Assembly (NCBI GenBank): GCA_003354055.1
Contig: PIVQ01000275.1
Coordinates: 1-8,716, forward strand
Length of the DNA stretch: 8,716 nt
Direction of reading: 5' to 3'
Source: Desulfobacteraceae bacterium
GTDB lineage: Bacteria > Desulfobacterota > Desulfobacteria > Desulfobacterales > Desulfobacteraceae
The position numbers and the translations under genes were made by a program. Below are positions 1 through 7,015 of this stretch, piece by piece (positions within the stretch are counted from its first letter, which is position 1; each line of letters begins with the position of its first letter). Below the pieces are notes generated by a model. It worked only from the letters and a program-made list of their open reading frames with translations, did no database searches and was not told the DNA's origin.

Positions 1-2
1 CG

Positions 3-59
3 TATATTGAACCGATTGGGTCTCCAGAACAAAATGAAATAAGGATAAACGATATTTAG
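3..59 (+). CDS. Possible 3' end of an upstream gene (partial)
   Basis: An open frame enters from the left edge and runs 18 codons to a TAG at 57-59, ending in the residues EIRINDI. The stop overlaps the AGGAGG ribosome binding site of the following chemoreceptor gene, which would fit an operon with translational coupling. A second frame is also open from base 1 to a TAA at 40-42, so the true frame cannot be decided. Too little is visible to name a product. Confidence 0.3.
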   Translation, partial: YIEPIGSPEQNEIRINDI

Positions 60-72
60 GAGGTCCGTCATT

Positions 73-1986
73 ATGAAAATCAGTTACAAAATCGGGTTGT
101 TTTCTATACTCATAGCATTGATTCCCATGATTATCGTAGGGGGCTCAGGATATATAAAAAGCAAAGATATGCTTTTGGAAAAAGAGGTTATATACACTGA
201 GCAGGCCGTTGAAGGTATCCAGGCGCAGATCCGAAAAACAATTGAGCAGACAAAAAAAATCGCCGGAACCCTTGCTGAAAATATAAAAATTTATGGTGTG
301 GAAGAGGGATTTAAGATCTTTAACCCTGTTGCATCATTGTACGGTGATTATAAAAATCTATACTTTGCATTGGAAGAGGACGGCAAATTTTATATCGCGC
401 CAAAGGTGGATCTCCCGGAAGGCTATGATCCCAGAAAAAGACCCTGGTATTCCATTGCAACGGATAAGAAACCAGTGGTTTCAGAACCCTATATCGATGC
501 CACTTCAGGGGCTGTGACCGTTACGATATCACAGGCTGTTTTCAAAGGAAGTAAAAAATTAGGTGTTGTGGGTATCGACTTGAACTTTGGCGCACTTGCC
601 AGCGAGGTCAATAAAATAAAAATTGGAAAAACCGGATATCTTTTTGTTTTATACAAAGACGGTACATTGTTGACGCACCCGGATCCTAAATTGATCGGAA
701 AGAATCTCAGTGATAAACTTACGTTTATTACATCAATGATAGAGATGAAAAATGGGCGCCTTGAATATGATTTTAAAGGGCCGAAATTTGGCGTCGTGCG
801 AACCATTGATGAATACGGATGGACTGTTGGGGGCGGAACCTACTATTCTGAAATCAGGGAAACCCTGAATGGGTTGAGAAATTTATCCCTTATCATTTTT
901 GTTGTTACATTGGGTATCGTGATCCTTGGTATATATTTTGTGGTACAGAGCATGACCAAACCCCTTAAAACCATGCTTGACAATATGACGGATATTGCCG
1001 AGGGCGAAGGCGATCTGACCAAACGTTTGGAGGTGAAGACAAAAGATGAGGTCGGCCTTTTGGCTGAGGCCTTTAATATATTCGTTGAAAAGCTCCAGGG
1101 AATTATATCCGATATTGCAAAAAATTCTCAGTCTCTGGACGGATCTTCCAAAGATGTGTTGTCTATATCAAATGAGATGGCTCAAGGCACGGAAACAATG
1201 GCCGCGACATCCAATACGGTTGCTGCGGCAGCTGAGGAGATGAACACAAATATGACCTCTGTGGCAGCCGCAATTGAACAATCATCCACCAATATCAGTA
1301 TGGTTTCCGCTGCAGCCGAAGAGATGACATCCACCATTAATGAAATCGCTCAGAGCACGGAAAAAACAAGGAGTACAAGCCAGCAGGCAGTTGAGAGAAC
1401 AAAAGCCGCGTCTGAAAATATCAACATGCTGGGCAGTTCTGCAAGGGATATCGGCGCTGTCGTCGAAACCATAAGCGATATCTCGGATCAGACTAATTTG
1501 CTTGCACTGAATGCAACCATTGAAGCGGCCAGAGCTGGTGAAGCAGGAAAGGGGTTTGCCGTGGTGGCTAATGAAATCAAGGATCTTGCAAAGCAGACTG
1601 CTGATGCAACCCAGGAAATTAAAGGGAAAATCGAGAATATCCAGACCTCTACCAAAAAGACAATTGAGGAGATTGAAGCGGTTACAAAGGATATTAACGG
1701 GGTGAATGAGATGATCGATGGTGTTGCCGCGGCAGTTGAGGAGCAATCCGTTACCACCCAGGAGATTGCAACAAATGTCGGTCAGGCTGCCCAGGGCATC
1801 CAGGAAGTGACGGGAAATGTGACGCAGAGTTCCGGTGTGGCCGGTGATATTGCCGTCGATATTGCCAATGTGAATCAGGTTGTAAATGAAATGGCGGAAA
1901 AGACCACACGGGTCAATGAGTATTCAAATGACCTCAATGGGTTATCCGGAAATCTCAAAAGCACTGTTGATCTTTTTAAAATATAA
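73..1986 (+). CDS. Methyl-accepting chemotaxis protein, dCache sensor domain
   Basis: This is a 637-residue transmembrane chemoreceptor that would sense a periplasmic ligand and control the CheA/CheW array. Transmembrane helix 1 is at about residues 7-28. A periplasmic dCache domain spans about 35-265, helix 2 about 271-292, HAMP about 293-345, and the cytoplasmic signalling coiled coil 350-637. The conserved hairpin tip lies at about 465-505, including [19 protein letters not shown]. Candidate methylation segments with paired Glu/Gln occur near 385-391, 412-418 and 552-559. The distal pocket has Y118, R123, W125, Y126, Y140, D142 and D169, the pattern known from amino-acid-binding dCache receptors such as PctA, so an amino acid ligand is inferred. 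No CheR-binding pentapeptide is seen at the C-terminus, which ends DLFKI. AGGAGG at 58-63, nine bases upstream, supports the ATG at 73. The family is secure; the ligand is not. Confidence 0.95.
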   Translation: MKISYKIGLFSILIALIPMIIVGGSGYIKSKDMLLEKEVIYTEQAVEGIQAQIRKTIEQTKKIAGTLAENIKIYGVEEGFKIFNPVASLYGDYKNLYFALEEDGKFYIAPKVDLPEGYDPRKRPWYSIATDKKPVVSEPYIDATSGAVTVTISQAVFKGSKKLGVVGIDLNFGALASEVNKIKIGKTGYLFVLYKDGTLLTHPDPKLIGKNLSDKLTFITSMIEMKNGRLEYDFKGPKFGVVRTIDEYGWTVGGGTYYSEIRETLNGLRNLSLIIFVVTLGIVILGIYFVVQSMTKPLKTMLDNMTDIAEGEGDLTKRLEVKTKDEVGLLAEAFNIFVEKLQGIISDIAKNSQSLDGSSKDVLSISNEMAQGTETMAATSNTVAAAAEEMNTNMTSVAAAIEQSSTNISMVSAAAEEMTSTINEIAQSTEKTRSTSQQAVERTKAASENINMLGSSARDIGAVVETISDISDQTNLLALNATIEAARAGEAGKGFAVVANEIKDLAKQTADATQEIKGKIENIQTSTKKTIEEIEAVTKDINGVNEMIDGVAAAVEEQSVTTQEIATNVGQAAQGIQEVTGNVTQSSGVAGDIAVDIANVNQVVNEMAEKTTRVNEYSNDLNGLSGNLKSTVDLFKI

Positions 1987-1998
1987 CAACAGCAGATA

Positions 1999-2140
1999 AG
2001 GATCGGCTCCAAAATTACTTGATCTTTTGTTTTCAAAATACCTAGTTGGGGTCTTTTGTAAAAATACCCATTTAAGGGGTTTTGGAAACAAGTTTCTGCC
2101 CTTCAGGGTATTTAGATCAAGTTATTTTGTAACGATTCCT
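1999..2140. repeat. Hairpin element with terminal inverted repeats (MITE-like or structured intergenic repeat)
   Basis: The gap between the chemoreceptor and the phosphodiesterase holds a palindromic element. The outer arms 1999-2025 and 2114-2140 match at 21 of 27 positions as inverted repeats. Their inner 15 bases (2011-2025 against 2114-2128) match at 14 of 15, around ACTTGATCT/AGATCAAGT. Further inside, AAATACCC (2062-2069) pairs with GGGTATTT (2106-2113), AAGGG (2074-2078) with CCCTT (2099-2103), and GAAAC (2085-2089) with GTTTC (2092-2096). The left half also has a tandem imperfect repeat, 2035-2057 against 2061-2083, with 17 of 23 identical. TAA occurs at both outer edges (1997-1999 and 2140-2142) and could be a 3-bp target duplication, though so short a match may be chance. 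The transcript would fold into a long hairpin. It could be a mobile miniature element, a dispersed repeat or a processing/termination structure. There is no coding capacity. Confidence 0.6.
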
Positions 2141-2160
2141 AACCATTAATTTAAGAAATC

Positions 2161-2167
2161 GGAAGGG
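2161..2167 (+). promoter_or_regulatory. Ribosome binding site that decides the PAS-GGDEF-EAL start
   Basis: GGAAGGG lies seven bases before the ATG at 2175. It is only one base before the in-frame TTG at 2169, which is too close to be served by it. The ATG at 2175 is therefore chosen. Confidence 0.6.
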
Positions 2168-2174
2168 ATTGAAA

Positions 2175-3839
2175 ATGGATGTTTTTCAATTCACAAAGAA
2201 GGTGTTGGAACAGACTGATAAAGGTATGATGATCCTTGATCATCAAGGCACTATCCAATATTCAACCCCCTTGTTTACCACCCTCACCGGTTTTTCAGCC
2301 CAGGAAGTTGTGGCAAAACGGTTGGAAGATCTTTGCATCAAAAAAAAGGATACAGCACTTGTTGTTAAGATATTTGAGGCGCTTCAAACCAGGGAGTCAT
2401 GGCAGGGGGACCTTGTTTTTACCCCGTCTGAAAACCAGGAAAGACGATGTGCCACAAGGATAATCCGTCTTCAGTCGGAGACCGAAAACCACTATGTATA
2501 CCTGGTGTCGGTTCATTCCCCTATCGGGTCCAGGGTCGGAACCATTGACGAACTGACAGGGCTGCCCAAAGTTGAGATCTTTCTGGATCGGGTAGAACAA
2601 TCGATTCGATTCAGCCGTAGAGAAAAGTCCAAGATCGTCATGTTCCTGATTCGCCTGGACCGGTTTGACCTGGTAACGGACGGACTGGGGCATGATTACG
2701 GGGACAAAGTTCTCAAAGAGATCAGCATTCGTTTGCGGCAGATGTTTCGTGAAAGCGATACCATTGCCAAAATCGATCGGATTACATTCGGCCTCCTGTT
2801 GAAGGTGACAAAAGAGGCACATGCCTCCCTTGTGGCGGAAAAGGTGCTTCAAAAGATTGCTGCGGCCATTCCCATGGCCGGGCAGAAAGTGGTGGTAACT
2901 GCCAGTATCGGAATTGCCACCTGTCATAATGCCGGAGAACAGGCAGACAAAATTCTGGAGTTTGCGGAAACTGCCATGCATCATGCCCGTCAAAGCGGCG
3001 GCAATGTTTATCATTTTTTTGCCAGTGATTTAAATGAAAAGGCCAAAAAGCGTATTGAAATGGAAAACAGCCTGAGGGCTGCAATAGAGGAAGAAGAGTT
3101 CATCCTTTACTATCAGCCCAAGGTGGATATCGGTACCAGCAGGATCGTAGGGGCCGAAGCCCTGATACGATGGCAGCATCCCGAACAGGGCATGGTGGCG
3201 CCGTTTCATTTTATACCGGTGGCCGAAGAAACCGGCTTGATCATTGATATCGGCAGGTGGGTACTCAAAGACGCCTGCCGCCAGAATGCCGAGTGGCATC
3301 AACAGGGCCTGAATCCTGTTCCGGTGGCGGTGAATGTGTCACCCCGTCAGTTTCAATATCCGGGCTTTTACGAGGATGTGAAAAGCGCTATTGAGACGTC
3401 GGGACTGGATCCGGATCTGCTGGAGCTGGAAATTACGGAAAGTATGCTCATGAGTGATGTGGATCAGGTGATTGCCAAGCTGAAAAAACTTGCCGGTGTC
3501 GGCCTGAACCTGGCCATTGATGATTTTGGAACCGGGTATTCCAATCTAAGCTACCTGGTCAGGTTCCCGGTGACCACCCTGAAAATAGACAGGACTTTTA
3601 TCAAGGATTTGGAAACCGACGATTCCATGGCCGGCCTTACCCATTCCATCATTGACATGTCCAAGAACCTGAATCTGAAGATCGTTGCCGAAGGAGCTGA
3701 AAACGAACAACACATCTCTTTTTTGAAAGAGCATGGATGCGACGTGGTCCAGGGCTATTATTACAGCAAGCCCGTACCTGCTGCTGATTTTGCTAAATTG
3801 CTTAAAATAGGAAAAATAGAGATTAAGGGCTCCTCTTAA
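2175..3839 (+). CDS. PAS-GGDEF-EAL protein, probable c-di-GMP phosphodiesterase with degenerate GGDEF
   Basis: This 554-residue soluble signalling protein has a PAS-like sensor (about 5-112), a GGDEF-type domain (about 122-285) and an EAL domain (about 297-545). The EAL domain looks active. It has E328-A-L, N387, the E419-I-T-E422 pair, D449-D450 in DDFGTGYS, K470, E506 and E509 in AEGAE, and Q526 in QGYYYSKP. It should hydrolyse cyclic di-GMP to pGpG. In the GGDEF domain the signature is replaced by DRITF (201-205), so diguanylate cyclase activity is not expected. The inhibitory-site motif RESD (192-195), five residues upstream, is kept, so the domain may still bind c-di-GMP as a regulator. 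No membrane segment is visible, so it probably acts in the cytoplasm with PAS-mediated input. The macro-domain gene follows after four bases and is probably co-transcribed. The family call is very secure; the enzymatic state is inferred from residues. Confidence 0.93.
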   Translation: MDVFQFTKKVLEQTDKGMMILDHQGTIQYSTPLFTTLTGFSAQEVVAKRLEDLCIKKKDTALVVKIFEALQTRESWQGDLVFTPSENQERRCATRIIRLQSETENHYVYLVSVHSPIGSRVGTIDELTGLPKVEIFLDRVEQSIRFSRREKSKIVMFLIRLDRFDLVTDGLGHDYGDKVLKEISIRLRQMFRESDTIAKIDRITFGLLLKVTKEAHASLVAEKVLQKIAAAIPMAGQKVVVTASIGIATCHNAGEQADKILEFAETAMHHARQSGGNVYHFFASDLNEKAKKRIEMENSLRAAIEEEEFILYYQPKVDIGTSRIVGAEALIRWQHPEQGMVAPFHFIPVAEETGLIIDIGRWVLKDACRQNAEWHQQGLNPVPVAVNVSPRQFQYPGFYEDVKSAIETSGLDPDLLELEITESMLMSDVDQVIAKLKKLAGVGLNLAIDDFGTGYSNLSYLVRFPVTTLKIDRTFIKDLETDDSMAGLTHSIIDMSKNLNLKIVAEGAENEQHISFLKEHGCDVVQGYYYSKPVPAADFAKLLKIGKIEIKGSS

Positions 3840-3843
3840 AAAT

Positions 3844-4359
3844 ATGGATACCATAAGAATTGTCCGGGGTGATATCACCCAGGCCCTTGTTGATGCCATT
3901 GTCAATGCCGCCAACACCCGGATGCTTGGCGGCGGCGGGGTGGACGGCGCTATTCACAGGGCGGCCGGCCCGAAATTACTTACCGCATGTAAAAAGGTAG
4001 TCGCGGAAAACGGGATCCGGTGTCCTACCGGGGAAGCAAGGATTACCGAAGCCGGGAATCTTGCGGCAAAGTATGTCATTCATACGGTGGGGCCCAGATA
4101 CGGCATTGACAAAAATCCTGAAAACCTCCTCAATTCAGCATATCAGAACAGTCTGGATTTAGCGGTTGTCCACGGGTGTGACTCCATTGCATTCCCTGCA
4201 ATTTCCTGTGGAATCTATGGCTATCCTCCGCAGGAGGCTGCTATAATTTCCGTTTCAGTGTGCAACCGGCATAAGTATGCATCATTGACGAAATATTTTT
4301 ACCTGTTCAGTGATGAGATGACAGCCGTTTGGACGGCCGCCCTTAAACATCCAAGGTGA
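3844..4359 (+). CDS. Macro-domain protein, O-acetyl-ADP-ribose deacetylase-like (YmdB/MacroD family)
   Basis: A single 171-residue macro domain, the usual length for stand-alone bacterial members, which bind ADP-ribose and often hydrolyse O-acetyl-ADP-ribose or mono-ADP-ribosylated proteins. Visible motifs are GDIT (9-12), NAAN (21-24), GGGGVDGAIHRAAG (29-42), CPTGEA (60-65), HTVGP (80-84) and PAISCGIYGYP (118-128). N24, D34 and Y125 correspond, offset by one, to the N25, D35 and Y126 discussed for E. coli YmdB, so activity is plausible. The start lies four bases after the stop of the EAL gene. No strong Shine-Dalgarno sits at normal distance (AAGGG at 3825-3829 is 14 bases away), so translation is probably coupled to the upstream gene. 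The pairing with a c-di-GMP phosphodiesterase is unusual and its meaning is unknown. It is probably cytoplasmic. Confidence 0.92.
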   Translation: MDTIRIVRGDITQALVDAIVNAANTRMLGGGGVDGAIHRAAGPKLLTACKKVVAENGIRCPTGEARITEAGNLAAKYVIHTVGPRYGIDKNPENLLNSAYQNSLDLAVVHGCDSIAFPAISCGIYGYPPQEAAIISVSVCNRHKYASLTKYFYLFSDEMTAVWTAALKHPR

Positions 4360-4393
4360 AGTGACAAAACAAAGTCAGTGAATCGGTTTATTG

Positions 4394-4423
4394 TGGACAG
4401 AGCGATTCGGGTCGAGGTATATT
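4394..4423 (+). promoter_or_regulatory. Possible sigma70-like promoter of the SpmA-SpmB gene
   Basis: TGGACA (4394-4399) and TATATT (4418-4423) are separated by 18 bases, each one mismatch from consensus. Transcription would begin near 4430, about 28 bases before the chosen ATG at 4458. If real, transcripts from it would start downstream of the alternative TTG at 4422, supporting the later start. No terminator was seen between the macro-domain gene and this site, so read-through is also possible. Confidence 0.35.
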
Positions 4424-4447
4424 GCCTGGCAAACCAATGCATGAAAC

Positions 4448-4452
4448 AGGAG
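4448..4452 (+). promoter_or_regulatory. Ribosome binding site that decides the SpmA-SpmB start
   Basis: AGGAG sits five bases before the ATG at 4458. The longer in-frame starts, TTG at 4422 and ATG at 4437, have no comparable site, and the protein becomes hydrophobic directly after residue 1 of the short form. Confidence 0.6.
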
Positions 4453-4457
4453 CCCTT

Positions 4458-5777
4458 ATGAATGCTGTGTTTGCCGTTATTGTTTTTCTCGCCTTTGGAT
4501 TTGCTGCCGTCAGGCAATTGAGCTACGTACCGGATCCCTCCGTTATCTCTCCCATGGCTGCCCTGTCCAAGGCCATGGTTGAATCGGCCGGCAGTGCCGT
4601 TGAACTGGCCATTGGTCTGGTTGGGGTGATGACCCTTTTCCTGGGGCTGATGAAGGTGGTGGAAGAGGGGGGCATGTTGAGAATTATTGCCCGGTTGATT
4701 CGCCCTTTGATGGTACGGCTGTTTCCTGATGTGCCGCCGGATCATCCGGCCATGGGGGCTATGATCCTTAATCTGTCGGCCAATGCTCTGGGGCTGGGCA
4801 ATGCTGCCACCCCTTTTGGTATCAAGGCCATGCAGGCCCTGGATACCCTGAATCCCGAAAAGGGGACATCCACAAATGCCATGGCTCTGTTTCTTGCCAT
4901 TAATACTTCCAGCGTGACGCTTTTGCCCACCGGGGTTATTGCCCTGCGGGCTGCTGCAGGATCGGCGGATCCGGCAGCTATTCTGCCCACCACCCTGTTT
5001 GCCACTATCGGTTCCACCTTAGTGGCGATTACGTCGGCCAGGCTTTACCAGCGCTTTTCAAAGGCCCCTTCGGAATCTTCGAAAATCAGTGAAGCAGTCC
5101 GGGAGGGAAATGAAGAAAAGGGGTTGGATCCGGCCGAAACAAGAGTGGATGATGATCCCGTGACAGACACAAATGATGCTTATCCCTTCTGGGTTTCGGT
5201 ATGCGGGTTGTGTGCGCTTGCCGCCCTGATCCCTGTGGCCATTTTATACGGTTCTGCTGCCTCTCCATGGATACTACCCTCACTCATGGCCGGATTTCTG
5301 CTGTTTGGCATCTGGCAAAGGGTACCCATTTACGAGACCTTTGTTGAAGGTGCAAAAGAGGGGTTCCAGGTGGCTCTGCGGATCATTCCCTATATGGTGG
5401 CTATTCTTGTGGCGGTTGGCATGTTTCGGGCTTCGGGGGGCTTAAATTTTCTTACGGGCATGCTTGGCCGCGTGACTGAAGCCTTTGGCCTTCCGGCTGA
5501 AGCACTTCCCATGGCTCTGATGAGGCCCCTGTCCGGCTCCGGTGCCTACGGGATCATGGCCTCAATCATCAATGATCCTGCCATTGGTCCGGATTCCTAT
5601 ACCGGAATGCTGGTATCTACGCTCCAGGGCTCCACGGAAACCAGCTTTTATGTGATGGCGGTCTATTTCGGGGCTGTGGGGGTGAAACAGGTGCGGCATG
5701 CTCTGGCAGCCGCTTTAACCGCAGATGTGGCCGGTGTGATTTTTGCCGTCATAGCCTGCTCCCTGTTTCTGGTCTGA
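4458..5777 (+). CDS. SpmA-SpmB fusion, nucleoside-recognition (Gate) domain membrane protein
   Basis: A polytopic inner-membrane protein of 439 residues. The N-terminal half (about 1-200) resembles spore maturation protein A, with the conserved block NLSANALGLGNAATPFGIKA (105-124) and a segment with NTSSVTLLPT (149-158). The C-terminal half (about 243-439) resembles SpmB, with EGAKEGFQVALRIIPYMVA (297-315), MRPLSGSGAYGI (355-366) and STLQGSTETSFYV (387-399). They are joined by a hydrophilic, charged linker at about 200-242. In Bacillus the two are separate genes needed for spore core dehydration. Fused versions are common in non-sporulating proteobacteria, where the transported substrate is unknown, so the spore name should not be read as evidence of sporulation. 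It has possible promoter and ribosome binding sites of its own and converges with the HD-GYP gene 31 bases downstream. No terminator is evident in that gap. The family is secure; the function is unknown. Confidence 0.9.
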   Translation: MNAVFAVIVFLAFGFAAVRQLSYVPDPSVISPMAALSKAMVESAGSAVELAIGLVGVMTLFLGLMKVVEEGGMLRIIARLIRPLMVRLFPDVPPDHPAMGAMILNLSANALGLGNAATPFGIKAMQALDTLNPEKGTSTNAMALFLAINTSSVTLLPTGVIALRAAAGSADPAAILPTTLFATIGSTLVAITSARLYQRFSKAPSESSKISEAVREGNEEKGLDPAETRVDDDPVTDTNDAYPFWVSVCGLCALAALIPVAILYGSAASPWILPSLMAGFLLFGIWQRVPIYETFVEGAKEGFQVALRIIPYMVAILVAVGMFRASGGLNFLTGMLGRVTEAFGLPAEALPMALMRPLSGSGAYGIMASIINDPAIGPDSYTGMLVSTLQGSTETSFYVMAVYFGAVGVKQVRHALAAALTADVAGVIFAVIACSLFLV

Positions 5778-5808
5778 CAAGGATGTAGGGTGCTGTGGGG
5801 ACGGCGGC

Positions 5809-6729
5809 TCAGGGTTTTTCTGTCAGGCAGGAGCATAAGTCCTTAAAAATACGGCTTTGAAATTTTCCCTGAAGAACTTCTTCTTTGATGAGCTGGAGGG
5901 AGTCAAAAGGTTTTTTTGCCTTTCGATGGGTTTTGTCCCTGTAGGTTAAGGGTTCATAGCAATCAATCAGACCGATCAGCTGGCTCTCATCGCTGATATT
6001 GGTTCTGCCGTATGGGTAGCCGCTGCCGTCTATCCTTTCGTGGTGCTCCTGAGCCACTGTCGATGCCAGGCGATCAAGCCCCTTTTGTTTTAAAAGCAGG
6101 TCACACCCCTTTGATGTATGGGTGGTATAGGTCTCAAATTCTTCATCCGTTAACCTGTGCTCGGTGTCCAGTATCTTTTTATCCAGTTCTGATGAGCCAA
6201 TGTCATGGAAAAGTGCTGCCAATGCCAGGCGTTTAATTTCCTTTTCAGCAAATTCATGAAAGAAACCATAGCGAAGCGTCAGCAGAAGAACGTTAATCGT
6301 ATGCTCAGTAACAATACTTGATGAGGTGTTAATTTTAACCAGCGCTTCAAGCAGTTCCGACCTTTTGGAAAACCCTTCAAATAAAACCTCAATGGTTTCA
6401 GGCACTGACTTGAATGTTTGGTCATCTGAATTCTCCAGGGCCTCTTTCAAAATTAGAAAAAGGGTGGTTCTGACAGCCTTCAAATCTTTGGATAAGGCCT
6501 GCTCGGCCAATCGTCTGTTCAGTGCGGCAAAGATCTCTTTAACGGCGGTGCGTTTATCACTTTTTTTGATAAACAGGTCTGGGTGTTTGTTTTCATTTAT
6601 TCGGGGAGAATCCAATGTGTCCCCGCTTTTTTTATAAAGAACGAATGAATTGTCCTGGGTTTTGTAAAAAAGGGGAAGCGCTTTATATAGATAAATTTGC
6701 GATTCTCTTGCGGGAAAATAATCTTCCAT
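5809..6729 (-). CDS. HD-GYP-type domain protein, possible c-di-GMP phosphodiesterase
   Basis: The 306-residue protein has an unassigned N-terminal region (1-135) and an HD-GYP domain (about 138-290). Probable metal ligands are H143, H175-D176 in FHDIG, H204, H229-H230 in EHHERIDGSGYP, and D256. The GYP motif (237-239) is intact. The usual lysine after HDIG is S179, and the sequence after D256 reads CYEPLTYRDK rather than the common form. HD-GYP enzymes hydrolyse c-di-GMP to pGpG or GMP, and that activity is likely but not certain here. The first 55 residues resemble the small beta-rich leaders found on many deltaproteobacterial HD-GYP proteins. No receiver domain, signal peptide or membrane segment is seen. 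The ATG at 6729 is the only reasonable start, although the nearest Shine-Dalgarno-like AAAGGA (6745-6750 region) is about 14 bases away. A strong promoter lies about 40 bases upstream. It is convergent with the SpmA-SpmB gene and divergent from the binding-protein gene. Confidence 0.88.
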   Translation of the reverse strand: MEDYFPARESQIYLYKALPLFYKTQDNSFVLYKKSGDTLDSPRINENKHPDLFIKKSDKRTAVKEIFAALNRRLAEQALSKDLKAVRTTLFLILKEALENSDDQTFKSVPETIEVLFEGFSKRSELLEALVKINTSSSIVTEHTINVLLLTLRYGFFHEFAEKEIKRLALAALFHDIGSSELDKKILDTEHRLTDEEFETYTTHTSKGCDLLLKQKGLDRLASTVAQEHHERIDGSGYPYGRTNISDESQLIGLIDCYEPLTYRDKTHRKAKKPFDSLQLIKEEVLQGKFQSRIFKDLCSCLTEKP

Positions 6730-6768
6730 GGGGTGAGCGTGGGTCCTTTCTGGTGTGTTGTTTGGGGA

Positions 6769-6797
6769 ATTATCATAGAAAGAAAATCAATTGTCAA
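6769..6797 (-). promoter_or_regulatory. Sigma70-like promoter of the HD-GYP gene
   Basis: Read on the minus strand, TTGACA (6792-6797) is followed after 17 bases by GATAAT (6769-6774). The -35 is a perfect match, the -10 is one mismatch off, and the spacer is optimal. The transcript should start near 6762, giving a leader of about 33 bases before the ATG at 6729. Confidence 0.6.
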
Positions 6798-6836
6798 TAG
6801 GGGATATATTTTGATACGTGCGAACCATATCCCTAT
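6797..6836. repeat. Inverted repeat with one bulged base, possible operator
   Basis: ATAGGGGATAT (6797-6807) and ATATCCCTAT (6827-6836) are complementary over ten pairs with one extra G in the left arm. The repeat abuts the -35 box of the minus-strand promoter and lies upstream of both predicted start sites, so it would act as DNA, for example as a regulator site, rather than as RNA. Confidence 0.45.
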
Positions 6837-6871
6837 AATCATTAGAATTACCTTGGGCAAACGTATCAAAA
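6809..6871. repeat. Perfect 11-bp inverted repeat between divergent promoters
   Basis: TTTTGATACGT (6809-6819) and ACGTATCAAAA (6861-6871) are exact reverse complements, 41 bases apart. The left arm lies 11 bases outside the minus-strand -35 box and the right arm 4 bases outside the plus-strand -35 box. The arms interleave with the neighbouring repeat 6797-6836. Two copies of a half-site bound by one regulator serving both promoters is a reasonable inference. Confidence 0.5.
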
Positions 6872-6875
6872 GACA

Positions 6876-6904
6876 TTGACTTCAATCTAAAACACCGGTA
6901 AAAT
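6876..6904 (+). promoter_or_regulatory. Sigma70-like promoter of the binding-protein/sensor pair
   Basis: TTGACT (6876-6881) and TAAAAT (6899-6904) are spaced by 17 bases, each one mismatch from consensus. A start near 6911 would give a leader of about 165 bases before the ATG at 7077. A weaker alternative, TTGTTT (6955-6960) with TATACT (6977-6982), could also contribute. Confidence 0.55.
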
Positions 6905-7015
6905 TCAGAATAATTTAATCTCGATCTGATTCTTTTTTCGTTCGTTTTAATCGATTGTTTTTTCTTTTAACGCTCTTATACTTTTGCTACAAAACATTCA
7001 CCCGATTCAGCCAAT

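Noticed and set aside
1282..1757. Long antisense open frames within the chemoreceptor signalling domain
   Set aside because: They lie opposite a highly conserved coding region, have no ribosome binding site and encode no recognisable domain. They are by-products of codon bias.
4380..4408. Inverted repeat GAATCG/CGATTC before the SpmA-SpmB gene, considered as a terminator
   Set aside because: There are only six pairs around a 17-base loop and no T-run, which is within chance expectation.
5778..5808. A bidirectional terminator in the convergent gap between the SpmA-SpmB and HD-GYP genes
   Set aside because: No stable hairpin with a T-run was found in the 31 bases or at the adjacent gene ends.
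6772..6777. TATGAT as the -10 box of the HD-GYP promoter
   Set aside because: It would leave a 14-base spacer from TTGACA. The overlapping GATAAT at 6769-6774 gives the optimal 17.
6597..6869. A 90-codon minus-strand open frame overlapping the start of the HD-GYP gene
   Set aside because: It overlaps the HD-GYP coding sequence in another frame, covers the strong promoter and has no ribosome binding site. The HD-GYP frame gives a recognisable N-terminus.
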